From positions 1-10,777 of the forward strand of contig CAJTLE010000098.1 of assembly GCA_910577085.1 (NCBI GenBank): a DNA stretch of 10,777 bases, read 5' to 3'. Positions 1-5,516 of the stretch are shown one piece after another; positions within the stretch are counted from its first letter, which is position 1; each line of letters starts with the position of its first letter. The notes beneath the pieces were generated by a model. The model did not search any database. It was not told the origin of the DNA and was given only the letters and a program-made list of their open reading frames with translations. Position numbers and translations under genes: made by a program. Source of the stretch: an uncultured Allobaculum sp. Its GTDB lineage: Bacteria > Bacillota_I > Bacilli_A > Erysipelotrichales > Erysipelotrichaceae.

Positions 1-53
1 AAAAGAATCAAAAGAGTTGTTGGAAGTATGGCTAACAACTGACCCAAGAAAGC

Positions 54-83
54 AAAAAAAGAAGATGCCAATATGACATCTTC
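54..83 (-). terminator. Probable intrinsic terminator, minus strand
   Basis: A 7-bp perfect stem (GAAGATG at 61-67 with CATCTTC at 77-83, 9-nt loop) is followed on the minus strand by seven T (54-60 read in reverse). This is the standard hairpin-plus-U-tract arrangement. No convincing minus-strand gene lies immediately upstream, so the transcript it ends is unknown. On the plus strand the hairpin has no T tract. Confidence 0.45.
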
Positions 84-94
84 AATAAATCAAA

Positions 95-259
95 GTGAGG
101 TTCTGCCACACACTTTGCGTAAGAACCCATATTTTCGCTATCGTTTTATCAATTGGTCTGGCAATAGTTCCATTATTTTGCCCTGTGCATCAGACTGAAG
201 ACTATTGCTGGATCAAAGAAATCATGCCTAACGGAGGAAATGGTGAAGTATCAGAATAA
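95..259 (+). CDS. Possible small membrane-anchored peptide (54 aa), unrecognised
   Basis: An open frame runs from a GTG at 95 to a TAA at 257-259. The product would start MRFCHTLCVRTHIF, followed by a hydrophobic stretch (about residues 13-31, including IFAIVLSIGLAIVPLF). It ends in a polar tail with HQTEDYCWIKEIMPNGG and GEVSE. That shape, one helix or signal sequence followed by about 25 polar residues, resembles a small exported or membrane peptide. There is no good Shine-Dalgarno sequence in front of the GTG, and the frame is closed upstream by a TAA at 86-88. I do not recognise a family. It could equally be a remnant of a larger gene or a chance frame in a decayed region. Confidence 0.22.
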   Translation: MRFCHTLCVRTHIFAIVLSIGLAIVPLFCPVHQTEDYCWIKEIMPNGGNGEVSE

Positions 260-453
260 TTACTTATCCTCCATCATGCTTATTAACTATACGTAAATAG
301 AAGCACTAAGAGAAGTAAATTTTTAAAAGAACACAAAAATGACGAAAGATAAGAAAGATAAAAGGAATCGAGATTCAAAAAAGACACGACCGAGTTCTTC
401 AGCAATGATTGAATCTGCCTAAAAGAACATGGTCACTTGAACAGGAGAAAAAT

Positions 454-528
454 ATGAAGTTCTGTCAACTGCTTTTTTACAGGAACCGCCCGAACATTCA
501 TGGACACATAAATTCATTCCATAAATGA
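454..528 (+). CDS. Possible leader-type short ORF (24 aa)
   Basis: An ATG at 454 is preceded by a near-ideal AGGAG (443-447) with a 6-nt spacer. It opens a 24-codon frame (MKFCQLLFYRNRP..., stop TGA 526-528). The frame ends inside a large imperfect hairpin (488-535). A good ribosome binding site on a very short frame that terminates within a stem-loop is how leader peptides are built, but nothing downstream identifies a regulated gene apart from the broken pair starting at 630. The peptide matches nothing I know. Confidence 0.2.
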   Translation: MKFCQLLFYRNRPNIHGHINSFHK

Positions 529-535
529 TTCGGGC
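488..535. repeat. Imperfect inverted repeat, 16-bp arms
   Basis: The arms are GCCCGAACATTCATGG (488-503) and CCATAAATGATTCGGGC (519-535). They pair over 16 positions with one bulged base and one G-U-type mismatch around a 15-nt AT-rich loop. No T tract follows on either strand, so it is not a standard terminator. It overlaps the 3' half of the short ORF at 454-528. Confidence 0.5.
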
Positions 536-629
536 ACTCAATCTACTATGTTTACCAACAAAGTATTGGTCTATATAAAAGCCAATGAAACGTAACGCTA
601 GATTTTAAAGAAAGGAAATTAGAGATTTT

Positions 630-780
630 ATGTTAAAACAAATCGTTATTGCAAGTCTAACTTCAGTTCTTCTGTTTTCATCTATTTCTGTTTACCAGCC
701 GATTTATGCAAAATTGGGCGATATCAGGAGGCACTGAAAAAGAAGAGTTAGAGAATTATCTTACGAATGCCTATGAATAA
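630..780 (+). pseudogene. Short secreted-peptide gene, frameshifted
   Basis: An ATG at 630 (AAAGGAA about 12 nt upstream) starts MLKQIVIASLTSVLLFSS, continuing ISVYQPIYA. This is a textbook Sec signal peptide with positive start, hydrophobic core and Y-A cleavage site. The frame then stops at TGA 735-737 after 35 codons. If one G of the GGG at 716-718 is removed, translation continues as KLAISGGTEKEELENYL and ends with TNAYE at TAA 778-780, giving a peptide of about 49 residues. The corrected stop overlaps the ATG of the next gene (773) by 8 bp, the usual sign of translational coupling. That overlap supports the corrected frame as the ancestral one. The family is not recognised. A small exported peptide followed by a small membrane protein recalls bacteriocin/immunity pairs, but no bacteriocin motif is visible. 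A sequencing error could also explain the shift. Confidence 0.42.
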
Positions 781-1121
781 GAAAAAAACAATCATTTGGA
801 CTTTGCTGACTGTTCTTGCCTATCTTCCAATTTTTGCCCGCCATGAAATTGTAAAAGAAAGCATTCCAATAGGCTACATTGTATGGGGGGGTACTATTTG
901 CCGCAATTATTTCAGCTGGGAATAAGTATCTTTCGAATGGTAAAGACAATTCATTCATGACTATCTCAACGCTTTGTTTTGTGATTGAAATCTGTGCGAT
1001 GAATGCCATTCTATTTGCTTTTTATTCTTACAATTTAAAATCACTTTTGCTTTTTGATAGTGTTTCAATTATGCTTGCTGGATTGGTGTTGCTTTATGGA
1101 TTTGTCAAAAAGATCCTATAA
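773..1121 (+). pseudogene. Small four-helix membrane protein, frameshifted at a G7 tract
   Basis: An ATG at 773 starts MNKKKTIIWTLLTVLAYLPI and reads to W38-G39, where a run of seven G (885-891) throws the frame into an early TAA at 923-925 (50 aa). With six G the frame stays open to 1121 as a 115-residue protein: ...GYIVWGVLFAAIISAG..., then MTISTLCFVIEICAMNAILF and LLLFDSVSIMLAGLVLLYGF, ending VKKIL. Four hydrophobic segments lie at about residues 5-22, 31-52, 63-85 and 90-111, with basic ends. It is coupled to the upstream peptide gene by an 8-bp overlap. I do not recognise the family. Small polytopic proteins of this size next to exported peptides are sometimes immunity proteins, but that is a guess. 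The break is exactly at a homopolymer, so on/off phase variation, decay and sequencing error are all possible. Confidence 0.6.
885..891 (+). repeat. G7 homopolymer at the frameshift point
   Basis: Seven consecutive G sit at codons 38-40 of the small membrane protein gene. The frame upstream (from 773) and the long frame downstream (to 1121) join perfectly if one G is dropped. This is the longest G run inside any gene of the window. Confidence 0.9.
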
Positions 1122-1745
1122 CCTAAACGAACTCTTCTTAGATTAATCTGATAGCAAAATTAAGAACTGAATGAAAGAGACAACAATCAGACCCTCCGAA
1201 CACTCCATTTTCGTAACAAATGATGGAGTTGCGATCTTCTTTGTCTGGACACCGAAAAAATCAGAAGATCTCAAATCTTCCTTCCGAGATTTCAAATTGC
1301 CACAGAATCGATGACCAGAATGCCCTGATTTATATTAACTCCTATACATCTGACGAACATCAGGCTGTCCTCATCCAGTCATATCCCCACCATCAGTCAT
1401 GTCCCCACCATGGCTGTATAGAAGCCGGCTTCTCAACAGCAGTAACCTCTTGAAGAAGCTGTCACTTGCCTTTCCACCCTTGTCTTTCAAAATTCCTGTA
1501 CTGAAAAGGCAATGGCACTTCTTCGATTGTGATTGATCCTTGCCTTACAATAATCGGTAAAGTTCTTTACAGAACTCCCGAACGGAATGGCAATCCCTTT
1601 AGGGGCTGGTAAATATCCGTTAGTTGCGTACTCTCTGAAGGTTATGAGTTCAATCAAAGTCCTCCTCACTTTATAAAAGTTCTGCCTGATCCCGACATTC
1701 AGTCAAGTAATTCGGTCAGATAATATAGATCAGATCCATATTTCA
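1122..1745. other. Gene-poor stretch, nothing coding recognised
   Basis: The reading frames here are short (60-80 codons), lack ribosome binding sites and do not resemble known proteins. The composition is mixed rather than uniformly AT-rich, which fits decayed former coding DNA. The only structures I can point to are a 10-bp palindrome AGATTAATCT around 1139-1148 and the 18-bp tandem duplication at 1376-1411. Confidence 0.5.
1376..1411. repeat. Tandem duplication of an 18-bp unit
   Basis: CAGTCATATCCCCACCAT (1376-1393) is followed directly by CAGTCATGTCCCCACCAT (1394-1411), with one difference in 18. Short repeated terminal motifs of this size occur at the ends of IS21-type insertion sequences. 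No transposase or second end is visible here, so that link is only a possibility. Confidence 0.85.
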
Positions 1746-1800
1746 GGTTTTGAACAGGGTCACGTCTGTGCGCTGTTCAAAACCTTTTCAGTTTTTTATC
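1746..1800 (+). terminator. Strong intrinsic terminator, plus strand, without a gene
   Basis: A perfect 12-bp stem (GGTTTTGAACAG 1746-1757 with CTGTTCAAAACC 1773-1784) closes a 15-nt loop and is followed by TTTTCAGTTTTTT. Nothing convincing is encoded on the plus strand within 600 bp upstream. It may be left from a lost gene or may end an unannotated RNA. Confidence 0.75.
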
Positions 1801-2248
1801 TAAGTGAAATCAAATTTCGCTTTTAAAAAAGCATTTTATGACATTCGCATAAATATTTACAGCTAGACCTAAGTTTACCTTCGGCTCACAGCAAATTCCT
1901 ATATGTCTTATTTTTAGACAATAGAGTTTATTTTATAGTTGAGTAAGAAAAATTAAATTTCGATTGATTTTTATAGTGTTGATTGAAAAAGAAATATCTA
2001 TTATTTAACATGATAACAAACCTATACCAACCAAAAAAACAGCTCACTGAAAAATCCTGTGGAATTTTGAATTCTAGACAGTCGCCTGACAGGACACGTC
2101 AAAACTCCTCAAACTGAAATGACAATTCTTATGAATAACTCGATTTTTCCTTTATCAAACGCAAAAAGCAGGATTCTGGCAACAGACAGAATGGAGCATA
2201 GGAATTGCGGATATGTTCCATAACAACATGTTTGCTGCTTAGATATCT
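1801..2248. other. AT-rich intergenic region upstream of the secreted protein gene
   Basis: This is strongly AT-rich sequence with no frame worth reporting. It presumably contains the promoter of the gene at 2261. Possible hexamers such as TTGATT near 1980 exist, but none has a convincing partner at the right spacing, so I do not call one. Confidence 0.5.
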
Positions 2249-2260
2249 CGGAGGTTAAGT

Positions 2261-3277
2261 ATGAAACACAAAACAAATATTCTTTCCACATTTGCGGCGG
2301 TTTGCTGCACATCGCTTCTGTTTTCAGCACCAGTTCTGGCAGACGATCAGCCCATCATGGCCGGCCAGGACATTTATCGTCTTTACAATGGACATACAGG
2401 CGAGCACTTCTACACTTCAAATTCTGACGAAAAAGCCGATCTGGTCCAAAAAGGATGGATTTTTGAAGGTGTTGGATGGGTAGCGCCAACAGAAGGCGCG
2501 CCTGTTTACAGAGTCTACAATCCCAATGCGGATGGCGGTGACCATTATTACACCAAAGATCTGAATGAAGCCAACTCTCTGGTTGCTGCCGGGTGGCAGA
2601 TGGACAATGGTGCCCAACCTGTTTTCTATTCCGGCGGCGATATCAGTCTTTACTCGGCTTACAATCCAAACGCAAAATCAGGTTCCCACAACTATACAAC
2701 GAGCCGTACCGAACAGGATGCCTTGATTGGCTCGGGATGGCTGTATGACCAGGTAGCCTGGAATGTGCTCGGCGATGGATATGAAGAAACAGATCCGTCT
2801 TTATATACACGCTTTGCTGGGCAGGAATTCACCTTGAAGAATTGGGGTGCCGCTGGCGGACCAAGTGTATCGATGACGATCAATGCCGATGGAACCTACC
2901 GGGAAACCAATACGAGACTTTCTATCCGGCCAGGCATCGCTTCTGAATATAGCGAATTTACCGGAAAGCTTTCAGATCCAGTCAAAGTTGATGACTATAC
3001 CTGGAAAGTTCACGTCGTTTCAAGCGACTTAATCCAGCCGGTCAATACAGTCCTCCATGAGGGAAATCTTTCCAAGATCATGCTGGAACCATTCGCTGGC
3101 CTGTATTCGCCAATGGACTTCTACATTGGCTCGCCTGATAAACCGATTGAAGACTATCCTGCCTTCGTTCAGGATAGATACAGCATTCTTCCAGAAAATC
3201 TCAAAGACAGCTTCCCTGGATCCTATACCTTGTATACGCCTGATGGAATGACCTTTATGAGCATCAAGAACCAGTAG
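2261..3277 (+). CDS. Secreted protein with three DUF5648-type repeats
   Basis: This is an exported protein of 338 aa. Residues 1-27 are a Sec signal peptide (MKHKTNILSTF..., core ending in APVLA) with likely cleavage before DD at 28-29. It lacks a proper lipobox despite Cys15-Cys16. Three repeats of about 42 residues follow, at 38-76, 82-124 and 130-171. Each has an aromatic-rich opening (IYRLYN, VYRVYNPNA, LYSAYNPNA), a G-x-H-x-Y-T motif (GEHFYT, GDHYYT, GSHNYT), an acidic/helical stretch and a G-W turn. This pattern is typical of the DUF5648 repeat found on surface or secreted proteins of Gram-positive bacteria, often next to hydrolases or lytic domains. The remaining part (about 180-338) is a beta-rich region (FTLKNWGAAGG, MTINADGTYRET, FTGKLSDPVKVDDYTWKV) resembling the ligand-type domain of Firmicute lipoproteins. 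I see no catalytic motif and no anchor. GGAGG lies 6 nt before the ATG, and a terminator follows at 3350. It appears monocistronic. The role is probably extracellular binding. Confidence 0.85.
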   Translation: MKHKTNILSTFAAVCCTSLLFSAPVLADDQPIMAGQDIYRLYNGHTGEHFYTSNSDEKADLVQKGWIFEGVGWVAPTEGAPVYRVYNPNADGGDHYYTKDLNEANSLVAAGWQMDNGAQPVFYSGGDISLYSAYNPNAKSGSHNYTTSRTEQDALIGSGWLYDQVAWNVLGDGYEETDPSLYTRFAGQEFTLKNWGAAGGPSVSMTINADGTYRETNTRLSIRPGIASEYSEFTGKLSDPVKVDDYTWKVHVVSSDLIQPVNTVLHEGNLSKIMLEPFAGLYSPMDFYIGSPDKPIEDYPAFVQDRYSILPENLKDSFPGSYTLYTPDGMTFMSIKNQ

Positions 3278-3349
3278 CATCCTATTCGTTCCCTGCTCCA
3301 GAGGCTATCTTTCTGATTGTCCATTTCGTTGAACAGACTGCTTTGATTT

Positions 3350-3393
3350 CCCCATTTCTGCCAAAGAAATGGGGCTTTTCTTATTTCTTTTTT
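3350..3393 (+). terminator. Intrinsic terminator after the secreted protein gene
   Basis: A perfect 10-bp stem (CCCCATTTCT 3350-3359 with AGAAATGGGG 3365-3374) and a 5-nt loop are followed by CTTTTCTTATTTCTTTTTT. It lies about 70 bp after the stop codon at 3277. Confidence 0.85.
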
Positions 3394-3836
3394 GAGGCAC
3401 TTTCCCTCTTCGTTTTTTATATCCAACTCTGCCTCAAGTTCAGTACAGTACCAAACATTCAGATCGTATTCGTCGATCTTACTGGCAAAAAGGAAAAGCA
3501 CAAATTCCTTACAGGCACAATAAGCAGATCTTCACTCAAAGGGCATTAATCTTCCTAATCGTCTGCATGCCAGAATGCCAAAATACCCTTTTGATTATAA
3601 AGACAGGGGCGACCTTTCAGAGAGTATTTACAACTGCTCAACTTGCTCAGGATAAAAATGATTTTGGAAAGTTCATTTCAATGAACATGGCGAACAATCG
3701 TTCATAATGTAAAGAGCAAACCACTGTCAATACGATCCAAACCGAACCACGAAGCCCACTGACAGAGTTGTTTCATGAAGCTTCGTAAATTGAGGAGATT
3801 GGAATCAAGACATTGAGAAGAAAGGAGAAATCAAAC
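3394..3836. other. Intergenic stretch upstream of the PPC-domain gene
   Basis: No gene is supported here. A minus-strand frame of 92 codons ends at 3223 and overlaps the terminator and the secreted protein gene, so it is not credible. The regulatory-looking part is 3671-3708, described separately. GAGGAG at 3792-3797 is too far (15 nt) from the TTG at 3813 to serve it well. Confidence 0.5.
3671..3708 (+). promoter_or_regulatory. Inverted repeats upstream of the PPC gene, including a LexA-box-like site
   Basis: Two nested GAAC/GTTC elements are visible. GTTCATT-TC-AATGAAC (3671-3686) is a perfect 7-bp inverted repeat. CGAAC-AATC-GTTC (3691-3703) matches the Gram-positive LexA (DinR) core GAAC-N4-GTTC. 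The second overlaps CATAAT (3703-3708), a fair -10 hexamer, which is where LexA boxes usually lie. No good -35 is seen at 17 bp. Confidence 0.35.
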
Positions 3837-4259
3837 TTGGATTACCGCAGATTTAACAACACAATCGTCGCCCGCCTGGATAAGGGCGAAGACATTCTGG
3901 AACAGATCAAAGTCATTGCCCAAAAAGAAGAAATCAAGCTGGCCAGCGTACAGGCTTTGGGCGCTGTCGATGACTTTACCGTCGGCGTGTTCGACACGAA
4001 GACAAAGGAATATCATGCCAATCACTTTGAAGGATCTTATGAAATTGTTTCGCTCACCGGAACAATCAACACCATGCATGGCGAGTTTTACTCTCATCTG
4101 CACATGAGTGCCGGTAATGATCAAGGCCAGGTTTTTGGCGGCCATCTCAACAAAGCCAATATCAGTGCTACTTGCGAGATGATCATTACGATCATCGAAG
4201 GCGTTGTAGATCGCGAATTCAGTGAAGAAATCGGGCTGAATCTGTTCTGCTTTTCCTGA
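3837..4259 (+). CDS. PPC (DUF296)-domain protein
   Basis: This is a single-domain protein of 140 aa covering the whole PPC/DUF296 fold. In plants the domain accompanies AT-hook DNA-binding proteins. The stand-alone bacterial versions are trimeric, and their biochemical role is not established. The start is taken as TTG 3837: AAGGAG (3822-3827) lies 9 nt upstream, and the resulting N terminus (MDYRRF then NNTIVARLDKGEDI) is where the family begins. The longer frame from TTG 3813 has a poor site. Conserved features are the LASVQALGAVDDFTVGVFD strand region, EGSYEIVSLTGTI (65-77) and the H-x-H...GGH motif: HLHMSAG with His87 and His89, then VFGGHL with His103. In bacterial members these three His residues form a likely metal site. 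It is a free-standing gene, converging with the thiol peroxidase gene. The function cannot be given more precisely than a possible small-ligand or nucleic-acid binding protein. Confidence 0.88.
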   Translation: MDYRRFNNTIVARLDKGEDILEQIKVIAQKEEIKLASVQALGAVDDFTVGVFDTKTKEYHANHFEGSYEIVSLTGTINTMHGEFYSHLHMSAGNDQGQVFGGHLNKANISATCEMIITIIEGVVDREFSEEIGLNLFCFS

Positions 4260-4330
4260 AAGAAAATACATATTCACCCAGAATCAATAAAACCAAAAAT
4301 GATTGCCTGAACCAGGCGATTCTCTCGCAA

Positions 4331-4375
4331 AAAGGCCGGAATTCTTCACCCCGAAGAATTCCGGCCTTTCTCTTT
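4331..4375. terminator. Bidirectional terminator between convergent genes
   Basis: A perfect 17-bp stem (4331-4347 with 4353-4369, core GGCCGGAATTCTTC) and a 5-nt loop ACCCC. On the plus strand it runs into TTTCTCTTT (after the PPC gene). On the minus strand it runs into TTTTT (after the thiol peroxidase gene, about 260 bp past its stop). It is one of the strongest hairpins in the window. Confidence 0.88.
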
Positions 4376-4632
4376 GCCTTGAGTGGACTGATACTTCTGA
4401 ACGTCTGAACTTCGAAACAGATAAGCTGTTTTTCACTGCCTTCCATCCTGCGGCTTCAGGTATCAACCTAAGAAACTATGCAATTTAGGGATATCCTCCA
4501 AAAGGACATACTTTCCAGATTCAGGCTTACCTGGATGTGGTCTTCTATGTTTCTGTTCTATGTTCCAGCTCTATATTTCAGTTCTATCTTCCAGTCAATC
4601 CATGGATTTCTAAAGAGCTGCTGGAATTCGAA
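4376..4632. other. Intergenic stretch between convergent genes
   Basis: No gene is seen. The stretch contains the 13-bp tandem repeats at 4544-4595, and an EcoRI-like inverted pair GGAATTC/GAATTCC that straddles the thiol peroxidase stop codon (about 4623-4647). The latter could form a small stem in that mRNA but has no T tract. Confidence 0.5.
4544..4595. repeat. Four tandem 13-bp repeats
   Basis: The copies are TCTATGTTTCTGT (4544-4556), TCTATGTTCCAGC (4557-4569), TCTATATTTCAGT (4570-4582) and TCTATCTTCCAGT (4583-4595), an unbroken 13-bp period with consensus TCTATNTTYCAGT. It lies 38 bp beyond the thiol peroxidase stop, so it falls in that gene's 3' untranslated region if the terminator at 4331-4375 is used. 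Confidence 0.88.
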
Positions 4633-5124
4633 TTACTCTTGAATTCCGGCTGCAGCCAGGGCTTTTTTATAGTCTGGCTCGTGGCTGACTTCATCCACGT
4701 ATTGAACATAAACGATTTTGCCATCTTCATCTGTAACGAAGACAGATCTTGCCAGCAAGCCGTTTTCTTTCATGTAGGTGCCGGTCTTCTTTGCAAAGTC
4801 ATGATCTTTGTAATCGGAATACGTTTTAATTACAGTATTCTGCTCTGCTTTCGACCAGCGGTCCAATGCGAATGGAAGATCTTCGGAGACCGAAAGAACT
4901 TCTACATCCTCATGGCCTTTCATCTTGTTCATGAATTTGGCCAGTTCGAGGGAGCATACGCCAGTATCCGCACTGGGGACAGCCAGGATGATCTTCTTTC
5001 CTTTTGTTTCCATCGGATGGACAGGATTGAGAGCCACGTCAATGACTTCAAAATCCGGCATCATCATGCCAGCTTCTAATGGTGTTCCTTCCAGAGTAAC
5101 AGGATTGCCTAAAAATGTTGTCAT
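4633..5124 (-). CDS. tpx: Thiol peroxidase (Tpx), lacking the resolving cysteine
   Basis: This is a cytoplasmic peroxiredoxin of the Tpx subfamily (163 aa), which reduces hydrogen peroxide and alkyl hydroperoxides through a reactive cysteine. The start is ATG 5124, where GAGGAG lies 7 nt upstream and the product begins MTTFLGNPVTLEGTPL as Tpx proteins do. A longer frame to 5157 has no comparable site. The active-site motif is PSADTGVCSLE with the peroxidatic Cys57, Thr54 and Pro50 in place. The Tpx hallmark SVSEDLPFALDRW (78-90) is present. Typical Tpx proteins are atypical two-Cys enzymes whose resolving Cys lies 34 residues after the peroxidatic one, in a context like R-[FW]-C. Here that position is Ser91 (RWSKAEQ), and Cys57 is the only cysteine in the protein. 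So the enzyme should act as a one-Cys peroxiredoxin resolved by another thiol. It is a single gene, with an inverted repeat in its upstream region at 5171-5213. Confidence 0.93.
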   Translation of the reverse strand: MTTFLGNPVTLEGTPLEAGMMMPDFEVIDVALNPVHPMETKGKKIILAVPSADTGVCSLELAKFMNKMKGHEDVEVLSVSEDLPFALDRWSKAEQNTVIKTYSDYKDHDFAKKTGTYMKENGLLARSVFVTDEDGKIVYVQYVDEVSHEPDYKKALAAAGIQE

Positions 5125-5170
5125 ACTAATTCTCCTCAATTTCGTTCCAGCTGCCATTTTGACCTGATTG

Positions 5171-5213
5171 TCCGTCTGTCAGAATGGAGCAAGTAAAAAG
5201 GATGACAGACGGA
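5171..5213. repeat. Inverted repeat upstream of tpx
   Basis: A perfect 10-bp pair, TCCGTCTGTC (5171-5180) and GACAGACGGA (5204-5213), is separated by 23 bp, centred about 70 bp before the tpx start. It could be a leader hairpin or a spaced operator. It does not match the PerR box. No convincing promoter pair was found around it. Confidence 0.55.
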
Positions 5214-5333
5214 TAAAAAACAGGCCGAACAGGCGGTAGTTCAACACCTGGGCAGCTTTTCTTCTTGTTTGATTGTAGTGGACTGGTTTCCGGTTCCATA
5301 TTGAGATGACCATATGGATATAGGCCATTTCAC
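5214..5333. other. Intergenic sequence, part of the tpx upstream region
   Basis: No gene is seen. A 9-bp near-direct repeat, AACAGGCCG then AACAGGCGG, lies at about 5220-5237. The tpx promoter must lie near here, but I cannot pick one with confidence. Confidence 0.4.
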
Positions 5334-5400
5334 CAAAAAATCAGGGACCAGATCGGTCCAGATTCTGTATCGCCAGATCCAGGCCGTCATGACCCCTGAT
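5334..5400 (-). terminator. Probable terminator of the lct operon
   Basis: On the minus strand ATCAGGG (5400-5394) pairs with CCCTGAT (5346-5340), and an inner hairpin GGACC-GATCT-GGTCC (5359-5345) leads into CTGATTTTTT. The T tract comes from the A run at 5335-5340. The compact inner hairpin or the larger branched structure could both terminate transcription. It lies about 120 bp past the lctD stop. Confidence 0.5.
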
Positions 5401-5449
5401 GGTTTAATCTACTTCAGTGCTTCGTTTTTATTGCTTTGCTGGGCGGAGT

Positions 5450-5468
5450 GGGGTGGGGTGGGGTGGGG
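5450..5468 (+). other. G-quadruplex motif, four G4 runs with single-T loops
   Basis: GGGGTGGGGTGGGGTGGGG is a perfect intramolecular quadruplex pattern with one-base loops, the most stable class. It sits 49 bp past the lctD stop codon (5517). The lct operon is read from the minus strand, so the G-rich strand is its template. The mRNA carries the C-rich complement. Confidence 0.9.
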
Positions 5469-5516
5469 TTGTTCCCTGCTTTGCTTCAGGCTTGACCGCT
5501 TCCCGGGCTCGTTCCA

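Noticed and set aside
2..76. Open frame at the left edge that could be the C-terminal end of a plus-strand gene (ends ...DPRKQKKKMPI)
   Set aside because: Only 24 codons are visible, a length that is often open by chance, and no family can be assigned.
1220..1453. 77-codon plus-strand frame
   Set aside because: No ribosome binding site, runs through the 18-bp tandem duplication, low-complexity and His/Cys-rich by composition, no family resemblance.
1487..1669. 60-codon minus-strand frame with a fairly protein-like sequence
   Set aside because: No clear ribosome binding site or neighbour, and no recognisable domain. It could be a fragment of a lost gene, but that cannot be supported.
3223..3501. 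92-codon minus-strand frame
   Set aside because: It overlaps the 3' end of the secreted protein gene and its terminator on the opposite strand, and has no family match.
3831..4277. 148-codon frame antisense to the PPC gene
   Set aside because: It mirrors the PPC gene almost end to end. The plus strand encodes a clear domain with conserved His residues.
4537..5079. 180-codon frame antisense to tpx
   Set aside because: It is a shadow of the thiol peroxidase gene. The minus strand has the active-site motif and a good ribosome binding site.
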